Below, one piece after another: positions 8,428-16,366 of a DNA stretch of 64,000 nt. A model generated the notes under the pieces. That model saw only the letters and a program-made list of their open reading frames with translations. It made no database searches and was not told where the DNA came from. The position numbers and the translations under genes are program-made. Source of the DNA: Methylobacterium brachiatum (GTDB taxonomy: Bacteria; Pseudomonadota; Alphaproteobacteria; Rhizobiales; Beijerinckiaceae); NCBI RefSeq assembly GCF_020523825.1, contig NZ_JAJALK010000005.1, positions 62,001-126,000 on the forward strand. The letters run 5' to 3'. The first letter of the stretch is position 1, and every line of letters starts with the position of its first letter.

Positions 8428-9750
8428 TCAAAGCCGGCGGATCCGCGGTTCGCGCGCGCCGTCGAGGAGCAGATGCGTCACCGCCCAGACCAGGGCGTCG
8501 AGCCGGTCGGGCGAGGCGCCGCTCGACAGGCCGTCCGGGCCGAAATCGCACAGCTCGTCCTCCAGGGCCGGGAACGGCCCGACATGGTGGACCAGGCCCT
8601 GCGCGTAGAGCAGCGAGACCGGCTCGGCGCGCAGGTACTTGCCCCGCATGGCGCGGACCGGGGTGACCGGCACCGCCGGGTCGCACTGGGCCAGCACCGC
8701 GGCGGCCATCTCGCCGCCCTGGTTGACCTCGACCACCAGGGCGTCGGCCCCGAGCCGGTGATAGAGCGCCAGCGCGGCCCCGGCCCAGGCCTGGGGGCTC
8801 GCCCGGGACAGGCTGGCATCGGCCAGCACGTAGGCCCGGGCGCCGGCCCGCCCGGCCGCCACGATCCCGCAGGCATCCGAGCGCGCCCCCGAGGTCGCGG
8901 GCGGGTCCACCGCCACCACGATCCGGGCGAGTTCCGGTGCGGCGGCGACCCGGCCGGCTTCCAGGGCGGCGCGATCCCACAGGGCGTCGTCCCGGTCGGC
9001 GATCAGCTCGCCGTCGAGTTCCTGGCGGCCCAGCCGCGTGCCGGCATAGCGCCCGACCACCAGCTCCAGGAAATCCGGGGCGAGGTGCCGGGCGTTGTCG
9101 TGGGTGCGGGCGCGGCTGACCACGGTGCGCGGGTCGGCGAGCAGGCGCCGGATCAGCGGCACCGGCCGCGGTGTCGTCGTGACGAGGTTGCGCGGGCGAG
9201 CGCCCAGCCGCAGCCCGAATTGCAGCATGTCGAAGGCGGCCTCGGGCCGGCGCCACTTGGCGGCCTCGTCGCACCAGGCGGCGCCGAATTGCGGGCCGCG
9301 CAGCGCGTCGGGCTCCTCCGCCGAGAAGGCCAGCGCCACCGCGCCGTTGTCCCAGGCCAGCCGGCGCAGGCTCGGCGACCAGCGCGGGCGCGCCCGTCCC
9401 CGCGCCGGCAGGTTGAGCAGGCCGGACGGGCCCTCGACCATCACGTCGCGCACGTCGAGATGGGTCTCGCCGACGAGCGCGATGCGCCCGACCGGCTCGG
9501 GCGTGAAGGCCGGATCGCCCCGGGCCAGGGCATCGACCCATTCGGCGCCGGTGCGGGTCTTGCCGCTGCCGCGGCCGCCGATCACCGCCCACGTCGTCCA
9601 GGATTCGGTCCGGGCGGTCCCGGTATCGGCCGGCGGAAGCTGGTCGGGCCGGGCCTGGTGCAGCCAGTCGTCCGCGAGGGCGCAGACCAGCGGGGCCGGC
9701 AGGGTCGCGAGAAAATCAGGCAGCCGTCCGGCCGCGGACAAAGCCAGCAT
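8428..9750 (-). CDS. phage/GTA large terminase subunit
   Basis: This protein of about 440 residues is the ATPase/nuclease that cuts and pumps DNA into the head. The Walker A motif GGRGSGKT lies near residue 60, and a Walker B-like segment with AAWCDEAAKW follows. The C-terminal RNase H-like nuclease shows IVVAVDPPATSG, LVVEVNQGG and DRLDALVWAVTHL. The start is uncertain: an in-frame ATG at 9804 would add 18 residues and extend the overlap with the upstream gene. The ATG at 9750 matches the MLALS-type start common in these proteins. Confidence 0.9.
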   Translation of the reverse strand: MLALSAAGRLPDFLATLPAPLVCALADDWLHQARPDQLPPADTGTARTESWTTWAVIGGRGSGKTRTGAEWVDALARGDPAFTPEPVGRIALVGETHLDVRDVMVEGPSGLLNLPARGRARPRWSPSLRRLAWDNGAVALAFSAEEPDALRGPQFGAAWCDEAAKWRRPEAAFDMLQFGLRLGARPRNLVTTTPRPVPLIRRLLADPRTVVSRARTHDNARHLAPDFLELVVGRYAGTRLGRQELDGELIADRDDALWDRAALEAGRVAAAPELARIVVAVDPPATSGARSDACGIVAAGRAGARAYVLADASLSRASPQAWAGAALALYHRLGADALVVEVNQGGEMAAAVLAQCDPAVPVTPVRAMRGKYLRAEPVSLLYAQGLVHHVGPFPALEDELCDFGPDGLSSGASPDRLDALVWAVTHLLLDGAREPRIRRL

Positions 9751-10360
9751 AGCGGCGCGCGATTTCCGCGCGGAGTGCCGGCAGGTCGGGCTCGGTGTCG
9801 CCATCCCCGCCCTCCCGCCCGTCGTCCGGGGCCATCTCGTCGAGCAGCCGCTTGAGGCCGCCGAGGTCGCGCAGCACCCGGGCGGAATCGAGCACCGCCG
9901 CCCCCTCCCCGTTCAGGGCGGCGTCGAAGGCGGCGATCTGCCGGGCGATATGGGCGCGCAGATGCGCCCGCAGGGTCGGCGGGTCCGCCGCCGCCTCCGG
10001 ATCGAGACGGCCGGGCTCGGCACCCACATCCGGTTCGGGGCGGGCGACGCCGCAGCCGGCCAGGAGCCGGTCGGCGGCGGCGCGCCCGACGCCCGCAGCC
10101 TCGGCCACGTCGCCGGGATCGTTCCGTGTGTCGCTCAGGAGCCGCGCGAGGGCCGCCCGACGGGTCTCCGGCCAGCGCGCGGCGATGTCATGCCGCCGGC
10201 GGCGCGGCCGCAGCCAGCCGGACCGGGCGTTCCAGCTGAGGATCGTGGCCGGCTTGACGCCGGTGCGGGCGCTGATCGCGGCGACCGACAGCTCGGTCTC
10301 GCGCAGGAGCTGCTCGACCGCGGCGCGCTGCTCCGGCGGGAGTGGATCGAGAGACCGCAT
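9716..10360 (-). CDS. HTH protein at the terminase small-subunit position
   Basis: This 214-residue protein begins with an HTH-like segment (ELSVAAISARTGVKPATILSWNARSGWLRPRRRR), followed by a second possible one (DVAEAAGVGRAAADRLL). The C-terminal half is helical (LRAHLRAHIARQIAAFDAAL; LRDLGGLKRLLDEM). The position directly before the large terminase, with overlapping ends, and the DNA-binding start suggest a small terminase subunit (GTA gene 1 type), but the sequence is not diagnostic. A good promoter lies just upstream. Confidence 0.65.
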   Translation of the reverse strand: MRSLDPLPPEQRAAVEQLLRETELSVAAISARTGVKPATILSWNARSGWLRPRRRRHDIAARWPETRRAALARLLSDTRNDPGDVAEAAGVGRAAADRLLAGCGVARPEPDVGAEPGRLDPEAAADPPTLRAHLRAHIARQIAAFDAALNGEGAAVLDSARVLRDLGGLKRLLDEMAPDDGREGGDGDTEPDLPALRAEIARRYAGFVRGRTAA

Positions 10361-10395
10361 CGCCGCCGCTCCGCATACGTATCGACCGTGCCTGG

Positions 10396-10424
10396 TATGT
10401 ACCCGAGCAGCGCGCCGGTGTCAA
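10396..10424 (-). promoter_or_regulatory. predicted sigma70 promoter of the GTA/phage head operon
   Basis: On the minus strand a perfect TTGACA (10424-10419) is followed after 17 bases by TACATA (10401-10396). It lies about 35 bases before the HTH gene start. Such a clear -35 box is unusual in this high-GC window. Confidence 0.5.
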
Positions 10425-10481
10425 CCTAAAAATTCCTATTCTTGGATTTTAGGCGGATCTCTTCCGCGCGTGCGCGATGCC

Positions 10482-10775
10482 TTACCCCTCCCAATGGGCC
10501 ACGCCGCCATGGCCGGAGCAGGTGCCGCGGCGGGTGTGGCTGAAGCTCCAGGTGTCGTCCCGGCACTTGGCCGTGGCCCCGGCCGGCTTGGCGCCGTCGC
10601 GGGTCTTGGCCGGGCGGTGGACCTCGGAGCCGTCATGGCTGCGATAATGGCCGTGCCGGTCGAGGATCGATTCGTCGGGCTCGCGGTAGTCCCGGGCTGA
10701 GGCCCCACCGGCGAGGCCGAGGAGCACGGCCCCGGCGAGCGCGAGCCGGGCAAGGCCCGTGCAGATGGGACCCAT
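10482..10775 (-). CDS. DUF3761-like small secreted protein
   Basis: This protein of 97 residues has a signal peptide (LARLALAGAVLLGLAGGASA) and a C-terminal CRDDTWSFSHTRRGTCSGHGGVA block, the mark of DUF3761. The two cysteines probably pair in the periplasm. The middle is charged and low in complexity. The start at 10775 was chosen because its ATG shares an A/TGATG junction with the stop of an upstream small gene, indicating translational coupling. An alternative ATG at 10793 lacks a ribosome site. The function of the family is unknown. Confidence 0.75.
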   Translation of the reverse strand: MGPICTGLARLALAGAVLLGLAGGASARDYREPDESILDRHGHYRSHDGSEVHRPAKTRDGAKPAGATAKCRDDTWSFSHTRRGTCSGHGGVAHWEG

Positions 10776-10993
10776 CACCGGGCGGCACCGCATGTGCCGA
10801 AATTGTCACGCGCGGCGCCGTTCGGGCTGGTCGCCTCGCCCGGCGCCCGGGAGGTCGCGCGCGCCGCGGTACCGTCCGCCAACGCATGGCTCGCACCGCC
10901 CGGGACGGCGCCCCCCGGGCCGTCGCCGCCCGCGCGGGCGGCGGCACCGCCGGCCGTGGGCAGCAGGACGGCCACGAACGGGATCGGTCTCAC
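10775..10993 (-). CDS. small secreted peptide, hypothetical
   Basis: This 72-residue ORF starts with GTG behind GAGGTGG at a good distance. The product opens with MRPIPFVAVLLPTAGGAAA, which could be a signal peptide, and then is rich in Gly, Ala and Thr without a known motif. Its stop overlaps the start of the DUF3761 gene (TGATG), so the two look like one operon. A near-perfect inverted repeat lies just upstream. No homologue is recognised; coding status rests on the ribosome site and the overlap. Confidence 0.5.
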   Translation of the reverse strand: MRPIPFVAVLLPTAGGAAARAGGDGPGGAVPGGASHALADGTAARATSRAPGEATSPNGAARDNFGTCGAAR

Positions 10994-11348
10994 GGCGCCA
11001 CCTCAAGGTTGTGTTGATTGGCATCAAGCACAACCCAAGCGGGGCCGTCACGCGCTATTTCAGGTTAGGATTAAGGCTCATCGCGGTTGCGGCCCGGCCG
11101 CCCGGCGAAGGCCCCGGCAGCAATGCGCGGGCCTGCCGTCCGGCCCCGCCGAGATGAAGTGGCCGACTCTCCAGGCAAACTGCAAAGCTCGGCCCGGAAT
11201 CCGAAATCGTCCTGCGTATTGCGCATGGATTCGGCGGTCTTCGTGGGGAGTCCCGCAAAAAAACCGGGCTTGCTTGGGCTGTGTTCGGAGCGCTAACCAG
11301 AGGCAGCCGCGCGTCGGCAACGCGATCGAACGGGAATACGGGGGCGAA
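10994..11348. other. intergenic stretch between two divergent small genes
   Basis: Apart from the inverted repeat at 11007-11036, no gene is supported here. Short ORFs inside are shadows with unnatural composition. It presumably holds the promoters of the two divergent small genes, but no clear -35/-10 pair was found. Confidence 0.4.
11007..11036 (-). promoter_or_regulatory. inverted repeat before the small secreted-peptide operon
   Basis: GGTTGTG-TTGAT and ATCAA-G-CACAACC form arms of 12 pairs with one bulged base around TGGC. It ends 14 bases before the GTG start at 10993. It could be an operator or a leader hairpin that affects the ribosome site. Confidence 0.45.
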
Positions 11349-11603
11349 GTGTTCGTTCTGGTGCTGGCGACCCTGGCGGGTGGCATCCTGACATCTGTGT
11401 GCGCGTGGCCCTGGCTCGGCCTCGGCGCGCTGCTCCTGGCCCCGTTCGGGGCCGGCAGCGCGGCGGTGTTCGCCGGACTCCTGCTCGCCGCCCTGCGGAG
11501 CCGGCGTTCCGCCGGCACGCACAAGCCGGTCCTGGGCACGCCGCCCGAGGCGCCCGCCACCATCGCCAACGACACGCTGTCGGCTCACCGCCGACGGGCG
11601 TGA
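11349..11603 (+). CDS. small two-helix membrane protein, hypothetical
   Basis: This 84-residue ORF begins with GTG after GGGGGC. Residues 1-20 and 23-45 form two hydrophobic segments (VLVLATLAGGILTSVCAWPW; LGALLLAPFGAGSAAVFAGLLL), followed by a polar basic tail from LRSRRSAG. It is probably an inner-membrane protein. No family is recognised. A longer in-frame ORF exists upstream, but its sequence is not hydrophobic or protein-like. Confidence 0.5.
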   Translation: MFVLVLATLAGGILTSVCAWPWLGLGALLLAPFGAGSAAVFAGLLLAALRSRRSAGTHKPVLGTPPEAPATIANDTLSAHRRRA

Positions 11604-11728
11604 CCCGCCTCCGGGCGGGCGCGGCCGGAAACCGGCCGCCCTGCTCCACGGCAGAGGCCGGGCGCGATCCCCTGCGGCCGCCGCACCCCGCCTTCCGAAT
11701 GCCGGCAGCCGCCGTTCAGGACCGGACG

Positions 11729-12280
11729 CTAAGGCCCGCCGGCGCCCGGCGCCGCCGCGACGGTCGGGATCCGGCCGGGTCCGCGGAAGAGCGCCAGGCC
11801 GATCACGTGCCGGACCAGGGTCGCGAGACCCAGCGCCAGGAAGCCGGCACTGCCGGTCAGGACCACGCGCTCGATCCCGTCCGTGTGGATGATGTGGTCC
11901 GGCACCTCGACGCATTGGAGGAAGATCTCGGCCATCAGGCCCAGCACCAGCAGGGCGAGGCCGACATGATGGCAGAGCGCGTCGAGGGCGGCCTCGTAGT
12001 CCGGTTCTTCCGTCGGCAGGCCGCCCAGCAGATGGCTGACGCCCGCCCGCTCCTCCAGGACGACACCCCAACCGATCAGGATCACGCCCATCCCCTCGAT
12101 GATGTGCCCGGCCTCCTGGATCGATTCGTGGTGCCCGAAACCCGCCCCCCACAGCAACGATACGACCTCGTAGAGGGCCAAGGTCAGCGGCATCAGGATC
12201 ACGACGTTGAACGCGACGATCGACCAGCGGCTGAGAAGCATCGTCGCCAGCATCGTGTGGAATCTCTTCGCCCAGGACAT
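11729..12280 (-). CDS. four-helix inner-membrane protein, hypothetical
   Basis: This 183-residue protein has about four transmembrane segments (WSIVAFNVVILMPLTLALYEVV; AGHIIEGMGVILIGWGVVL; HHVGLALLVLGLMAEIFLQ; VVLTGSAGFLALGLATLVRHVIGLAL). Several His and Glu residues lie in or near the helices (GFGHHESIQEAGHIIEG; LCHHVG), a layout that can bind metal or heme, although no family is recognised. It is monocistronic, convergent with the small membrane protein before it. Confidence 0.7.
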   Translation of the reverse strand: MSWAKRFHTMLATMLLSRWSIVAFNVVILMPLTLALYEVVSLLWGAGFGHHESIQEAGHIIEGMGVILIGWGVVLEERAGVSHLLGGLPTEEPDYEAALDALCHHVGLALLVLGLMAEIFLQCVEVPDHIIHTDGIERVVLTGSAGFLALGLATLVRHVIGLALFRGPGRIPTVAAAPGAGGP

Positions 12281-12356
12281 CGATGAAACGACCCGCCCCT
12301 CGGCACAGGCCTGGGTGTAATCGGAGATGTGCAGGAAGGATCGCGCCCGACCAAAG

Positions 12357-12791
12357 TCAACGGGCGCGCGAAACTTGGGACGCGCGCGCCTGTGATTGAG
12401 ACGGAGCGGCGCGGTCGCCGGTGCCGATCGCCCCGAGATGGGTCATGCCGAAGCCGGCCCGGTATTTGAGGCCGTAGCCGAGGGCGCGGTCGAAGCCGAT
12501 ATGGGCGGCCCAGATCAGGCCCGCCGCCAGGATCTCCGGCGCCTGTGCGAGCACGCCCCAGGCCACACAGGCCGCGGGCAGACCGTACCAGTGGCCGGCA
12601 TTGTAGAGGGCCGCCCCGGCCGCACGCCCGGCGCCGTAGCCGAGCAGGGTCAGGTCGGGGGCGAAGAACAGCAGCGCGAACGGCCACCAGCCCGCCTCCA
12701 GGCGGCCATACGTCACCGATGCGGCGACGAGGACGAGCAGGCCTTCGAGGCGCAGCAGCTGCCGCGGCGCCCCCGTCACCGTTCCGGTCAT
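12357..12791 (-). CDS. DUF4260-family membrane protein
   Basis: This 144-residue protein matches DUF4260: LLRLEGLLVLVAASVTYGRLEAGWWPFALLFFAPDL, then LGYGAGRAAGAALYNAGHWYGLP and a conserved AAHIGFDRALGYGLKY near the end. Three or four hydrophobic helices place it in the membrane. The ATG at 12791 was chosen because AGGAGA lies 7 bases upstream. It is divergent from a LysR-type regulator whose coding start is 88 bases away, so that regulator may control it. The molecular function is unknown. Confidence 0.85.
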   Translation of the reverse strand: MTGTVTGAPRQLLRLEGLLVLVAASVTYGRLEAGWWPFALLFFAPDLTLLGYGAGRAAGAALYNAGHWYGLPAACVAWGVLAQAPEILAAGLIWAAHIGFDRALGYGLKYRAGFGMTHLGAIGTGDRAAPSQSQARASQVSRAR

Positions 12792-12878
12792 CGCGTGTTC
12801 TCCTGAGGGAATGCCGTGAGACTCGCCCATTCATCGCTGCATGGCGAGACAGGATTTCCGCATGCTATTCCCTCACAA

Positions 12879-13769
12879 ATGAATACCCCGGACTGGACCC
12901 TGCTGCGCTCCTTCCTAGCGGTGGTCGAGATGCGCTCGCTGTCGGCGGCCGCCACCCGCACCGGCGCGACCCAGCCGACCCTGAGCCGCCATATCCGTGC
13001 GCTGGAGACGGCGCTCGGCGTCACCCTGTTCACCCGCACGGCGCGGGGGCTCGAACCGACCGAGGCGGCCCTGGGCCTGATCGACGACGCGCGCGCCATG
13101 GGCGAAGCCGCCGATGCCCTGGCGCGCAAGGCGCGAGGGCGGGCGCAGGGCCTGAGCGGGACCGTGCGCATCACCGCCTCGGTAATCGTCGCCAACCTGC
13201 TGCTGCCACCGATCCTGGCGGCCTTGCGGGCGGACGAGCCGCGCATCGAGATCGAGCTCGTCGCCTCGGATCAGCCCCAGAACCTGCTGCGCCGGGATGC
13301 CGACATCGCGATCCGCATGTTCGACCCGACCCAGAACGCCCTGATCGCCCGCAGGCTCGGGGAGGCGCCGCTCGGGCTGTTCGGCGCACAGAGCTATTTC
13401 GCCCGTCGCGGCCGGCCCCGCACCGTGGCCGACCTGGCCGAGCACGACGTCCTCGGTTTCGATCGCAGCGACGCGCTGCTGCGGGCCTATGCCGCCCACG
13501 GTCTCCGGGCGGCGCGCACGGATTTCCCGATCCGCTGCGACGACCAGATGGTCTACTGGAACCTGATGCTGGCCGGGGCCGGCCTCGGCTTCGCGCAGGT
13601 GCTGCTGGCGGGGCGCCACCCCGAGCTGGAGCGGGCGGAGATCGGCCTGACCCTCGCGCCGCTGCCGGTCTGGCTGGTTCTGCACGAGGAGGTGCGCGGC
13701 AACGCCCGGATCCGCCGGGTCGCCGATCGCCTCACCGAGGCGCTCGGCGCCCTGCTGCGCGGCGCCTGA
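12879..13769 (+). CDS. LysR-family transcriptional regulator
   Basis: This 296-residue regulator has the LysR winged HTH at residues 4-62 (LRSFLAVVEMRSLSAAATRTGATQPTLSRHIRALE) and a substrate-binding domain after residue 90. It begins MNTPDW, the usual position for this family; an upstream in-frame ATG at 12816 gives a non-family extension. It is transcribed away from the DUF4260 gene, the typical divergent arrangement for a LysR regulator and its target. The effector is unknown. Confidence 0.88.
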   Translation: MNTPDWTLLRSFLAVVEMRSLSAAATRTGATQPTLSRHIRALETALGVTLFTRTARGLEPTEAALGLIDDARAMGEAADALARKARGRAQGLSGTVRITASVIVANLLLPPILAALRADEPRIEIELVASDQPQNLLRRDADIAIRMFDPTQNALIARRLGEAPLGLFGAQSYFARRGRPRTVADLAEHDVLGFDRSDALLRAYAAHGLRAARTDFPIRCDDQMVYWNLMLAGAGLGFAQVLLAGRHPELERAEIGLTLAPLPVWLVLHEEVRGNARIRRVADRLTEALGALLRGA

Positions 13770-13793
13770 CGGGGATCGCGGCGGATCCCCGCC

Positions 13794-14891
13794 TCACGCC
13801 GGCTGGCGCAGCACCGGGGCGAGGCCGAAGCGGATGATCTCGTGGGGGAGCCGGTCGAGCGGCAGGACCTTGGCGGCAGCGCCGCGCTCGATCGCCTCCT
13901 TGGGCATGCCGAACACCACGCAGCTCTCCTCGTCCTGCGCCACCGTGAGCGCGCCGGCCCGGCGCATCTCCAGGAGGCCGTTGGCGCCGTCGTCGCCCAT
14001 CCCGGTCATCAGGATGCCGAGGGCGTTGGCGCCGGCGCATTGCGCGGCGGCGCGGAACAGCACGTCCACGGAGGGGCGGTGGCGCGAGACCAGCGGGCCG
14101 TCCTTCACCGCCACGGTGTAGTGGTTGCCGCTGCGCTGGAGCAGCAGGTGACGCCCGCCCGGAGCGATCAGGGCCCGACCGGGGGCGACCGCATCGCCGT
14201 CCTCGGCCTCCTTGACCGCGATGGCGCAGAGCCCGTCCAGCCGCCGGGCGAAGGCGGCGGTGAAGTATTCGGGCATGTGCTGGACGATGACCAGGCCCGG
14301 GCAATCGACCGGCAGCACCTCCAGCACGTCGCGCAGGGATTCGGTCCCGCCCGTGGAGGCGCCGATGCAGACGATCGGGTCGGTCCCGGCCACGCTGCGG
14401 ATGCGGGTCGTGGGCGGCAGCACGGCGTCGGCGGTCAGCTTCGCCTCGACCGCCCGGAGCGGCGGCCGGCTCGGGCGCAGCTTCGCCCCGGCCGCGGCCC
14501 GCACGGCGTCGCAGACCCGGACGGAGGATTCCATCAGGAACTGTCGGGTATCCACCCGGGGCTTGGGCAGGACGTCCACCGCCCCCGCCTCCAGCACCTC
14601 GAACAGGCTCCGGGAGCCCTGGTCGGTGAGCGTCGAGCAGATGATCACCGGGATCGGCCGCTGCGCCATGATCTTGCGCAGGAAGGTCAGCCCGTCCATC
14701 CGGGGCATCTCGAGGTCGAGGATGATGACGTCCGGCACCTCCTCGTGAATGCGCCGGGCCGCGATGAACGGATCGGCCGCCGTGCCGAGCACGGTGATGT
14801 CGGGGGCCGCGTCCAGGATGCCCACCAGGGTCTGCCGGACCGAGGCGGAATCGTCCACGATCAGCACGCGGATCGGCGGCTTGCGCGTCAT
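13794..14891 (-). CDS. cheB: chemotaxis protein-glutamate methylesterase CheB
   Basis: This 365-residue protein removes methyl groups from receptors and deamidates glutamines. The N-terminal receiver domain has acidic D13/D14 and the phosphorylation site D59 in [11 protein letters not shown]. The linker covers roughly 135-165. The C-terminal esterase domain has the triad S179 in IGASTGG, H205 in VQHMPEYF and an Asp near 300 in TGMGDDG. The ATG overlaps the cheR stop by four bases. A longer ORF in this frame continues upstream, but that part is a shadow of cheR. It is the last gene of the chemotaxis operon. Confidence 0.96.
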   Translation of the reverse strand: MTRKPPIRVLIVDDSASVRQTLVGILDAAPDITVLGTAADPFIAARRIHEEVPDVIILDLEMPRMDGLTFLRKIMAQRPIPVIICSTLTDQGSRSLFEVLEAGAVDVLPKPRVDTRQFLMESSVRVCDAVRAAAGAKLRPSRPPLRAVEAKLTADAVLPPTTRIRSVAGTDPIVCIGASTGGTESLRDVLEVLPVDCPGLVIVQHMPEYFTAAFARRLDGLCAIAVKEAEDGDAVAPGRALIAPGGRHLLLQRSGNHYTVAVKDGPLVSRHRPSVDVLFRAAAQCAGANALGILMTGMGDDGANGLLEMRRAGALTVAQDEESCVVFGMPKEAIERGAAAKVLPLDRLPHEIIRFGLAPVLRQPA

Positions 14892-15733
14892 CCGATGGCG
14901 CCCTCGACCCGGGTGAAGATCGTCGAGGAGACCTGCGCCAGGCCCGGCACACCGGCCCCGGCCATCGATTCCGAATGGCCGACCACCAGGAAGCCGCCGG
15001 GCCGCAGATGCGTGGCGAGCCGGGACAGGACCGCCCGCTGGGTGTCCTTGTCGAAATAGATCAGGACGTTGCGACAGAAGATGATGTCCACGTCGCGATC
15101 GACCGGATACTGGGCATTCATCAGGTTCAGGTGCTTGAAGCGCACCCGGGCGCGCAGCTCCGGGACGATCCGTCCGACCTTCCAGGCCGGGTTGCGGGCC
15201 TGCATCACGTAGCGTCGGCGGAAATGCTGCGGCACCGCCTGCAGCACGTCCTCCGGGTAGATGCCGTCCGCGGCGACCCGCAGGACCTCCGTGGAGACGT
15301 CGGTGCCGAGGATCGCGTAGTCGAGCGCGTGCCCGGCCATCGCCATGTCGTGCAGCACCATCGCGAGCGTGTAGGCCTCCGCCCCCGTCGAGGCGGCGGC
15401 GCTCCACAGCTTGAGCCGCGCCTGGGTGATGCCGTTCCGGCGCAGCATCGGGATCAGCTCGTCCCGGAGCTGGTCGAAATGCGCCGGCTCGCGGAAGAAG
15501 TCGGTCTTGTTGGTGGTGACGCAATCGATGATGTGGACGAATTCCTCGGCGAGGTGACCCTCCTCGAAGACGTGCCGGCCGTATTCCGTCAGCGTCTCGA
15601 TCTCGAGCGCGCGCATGCGCTTGCGCAGCCGTCCCTCCACCATGGTGCGCTTGGCCGGCGGGATCTGGATCCCGACGCGTTCCTGGATCAGGTCGGCGAC
15701 CGTCTCGAAATGGCGGTCTTTGAGGCGCGGCAT
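14888..15733 (-). CDS. cheR: chemotaxis receptor methyltransferase CheR
   Basis: This 281-residue enzyme methylates receptor glutamates using S-adenosylmethionine. The N-terminal helical domain covers residues 1-75, with [11 protein letters not shown] marking the domain junction as in CheR. The methyltransferase domain shows [19 protein letters not shown] (motif I), ILGTDVS and [12 protein letters not shown]. It has the usual length and no TPR extension. It ends in a 4-base overlap with cheB and lies 22 bases after cheW. Confidence 0.96.
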   Translation of the reverse strand: MPRLKDRHFETVADLIQERVGIQIPPAKRTMVEGRLRKRMRALEIETLTEYGRHVFEEGHLAEEFVHIIDCVTTNKTDFFREPAHFDQLRDELIPMLRRNGITQARLKLWSAAASTGAEAYTLAMVLHDMAMAGHALDYAILGTDVSTEVLRVAADGIYPEDVLQAVPQHFRRRYVMQARNPAWKVGRIVPELRARVRFKHLNLMNAQYPVDRDVDIIFCRNVLIYFDKDTQRAVLSRLATHLRPGGFLVVGHSESMAGAGVPGLAQVSSTIFTRVEGAIG

Positions 15734-15755
15734 GAAATCGGTCCTTGCGCGGCGA

Positions 15756-16229
15756 TCAGGCCGCGAGCGACGGCATCAGAAGGGCGGGGTCGTCGCCCGC
15801 CATCAGCGCCTGCAGATCGAACACCACCACGAAGGCCTCGCCCTTGCGGCCGATGCCGGCGATGTAGGTCGAGCGCCAGCGGCCCCCGACATCGGGGGCG
15901 GGCTCCAGCTCGGCGCTGTCGAGCTCGGTCACCTCGATGACCCGGTCGGCCACGAAGCCGACCCGCATCGCCCGCTCGCCCATGGCGATGTTGAGCAGGA
16001 TGATCCGCGTCGCCGGGGTCACCGGAATCGCCGGCAGCCCGAGCTTGGTGCGCAGGTCGACCACCGGGTAGCTCTGGCCGCGCACGTCGATCATGCCGAC
16101 CAAGAACGGCGGCGCGTGCGGCAGGGCCGCGGGCGGGCGGTAATCCAGGATCTCATGCACGGATTCGATGTCGATCCCGAAGATCTCGCGATCGAGGCCG
16201 AGGGTCAGGTATTGCCACACGCTGGACAT
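15756..16229 (-). CDS. cheW: chemotaxis adaptor CheW
   Basis: This 157-residue single-domain CheW couples receptors to CheA. Visible family features are YLTLGLDREIFGIDIESVHEIL at the N-terminus, the central FLVGMIDVRGQSYPVVDLR and VGFVADRVIEVTEL. It is the second cheW of the cluster and clearly differs from the one next to cheA, which suggests the two adaptors bind different partners or have different affinities. It lies between the last receptor gene and cheR. Confidence 0.95.
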   Translation of the reverse strand: MSSVWQYLTLGLDREIFGIDIESVHEILDYRPPAALPHAPPFLVGMIDVRGQSYPVVDLRTKLGLPAIPVTPATRIILLNIAMGERAMRVGFVADRVIEVTELDSAELEPAPDVGGRWRSTYIAGIGRKGEAFVVVFDLQALMAGDDPALLMPSLAA

Positions 16230-16330
16230 GCTGGTCTCCGGCTGGGCCGGCTGCCGGTCGCGTCCCGCCCGAACCGGGGGGCACGGGCCATCGCCGCGGC
16301 AGCATAGGGATCGGTGATTTCAGGGAGAGA

Positions 16331-16357
16331 CACCGCGCGGGGAACGCCCGCGCGGTG
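16331..16357 (-). terminator. hairpin after the third receptor gene
   Basis: Arms CACCGCGCGGG (16331-16341) and its complement (16347-16357) surround a 5-base loop, 10 bases after the receptor stop codon. There is no run of T, so it may weaken read-through into cheW or protect mRNA ends and not fully terminate. Confidence 0.45.
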
Positions 16358-16366
16358 CGGGGCCGC

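Noticed and set aside
13794..15524. Apparent 576-residue fusion reaching from cheB into cheR
   Set aside because: The upstream part is a different-frame shadow of cheR. The cheB ATG at 14891 has the family start and a 4-base overlap with cheR.
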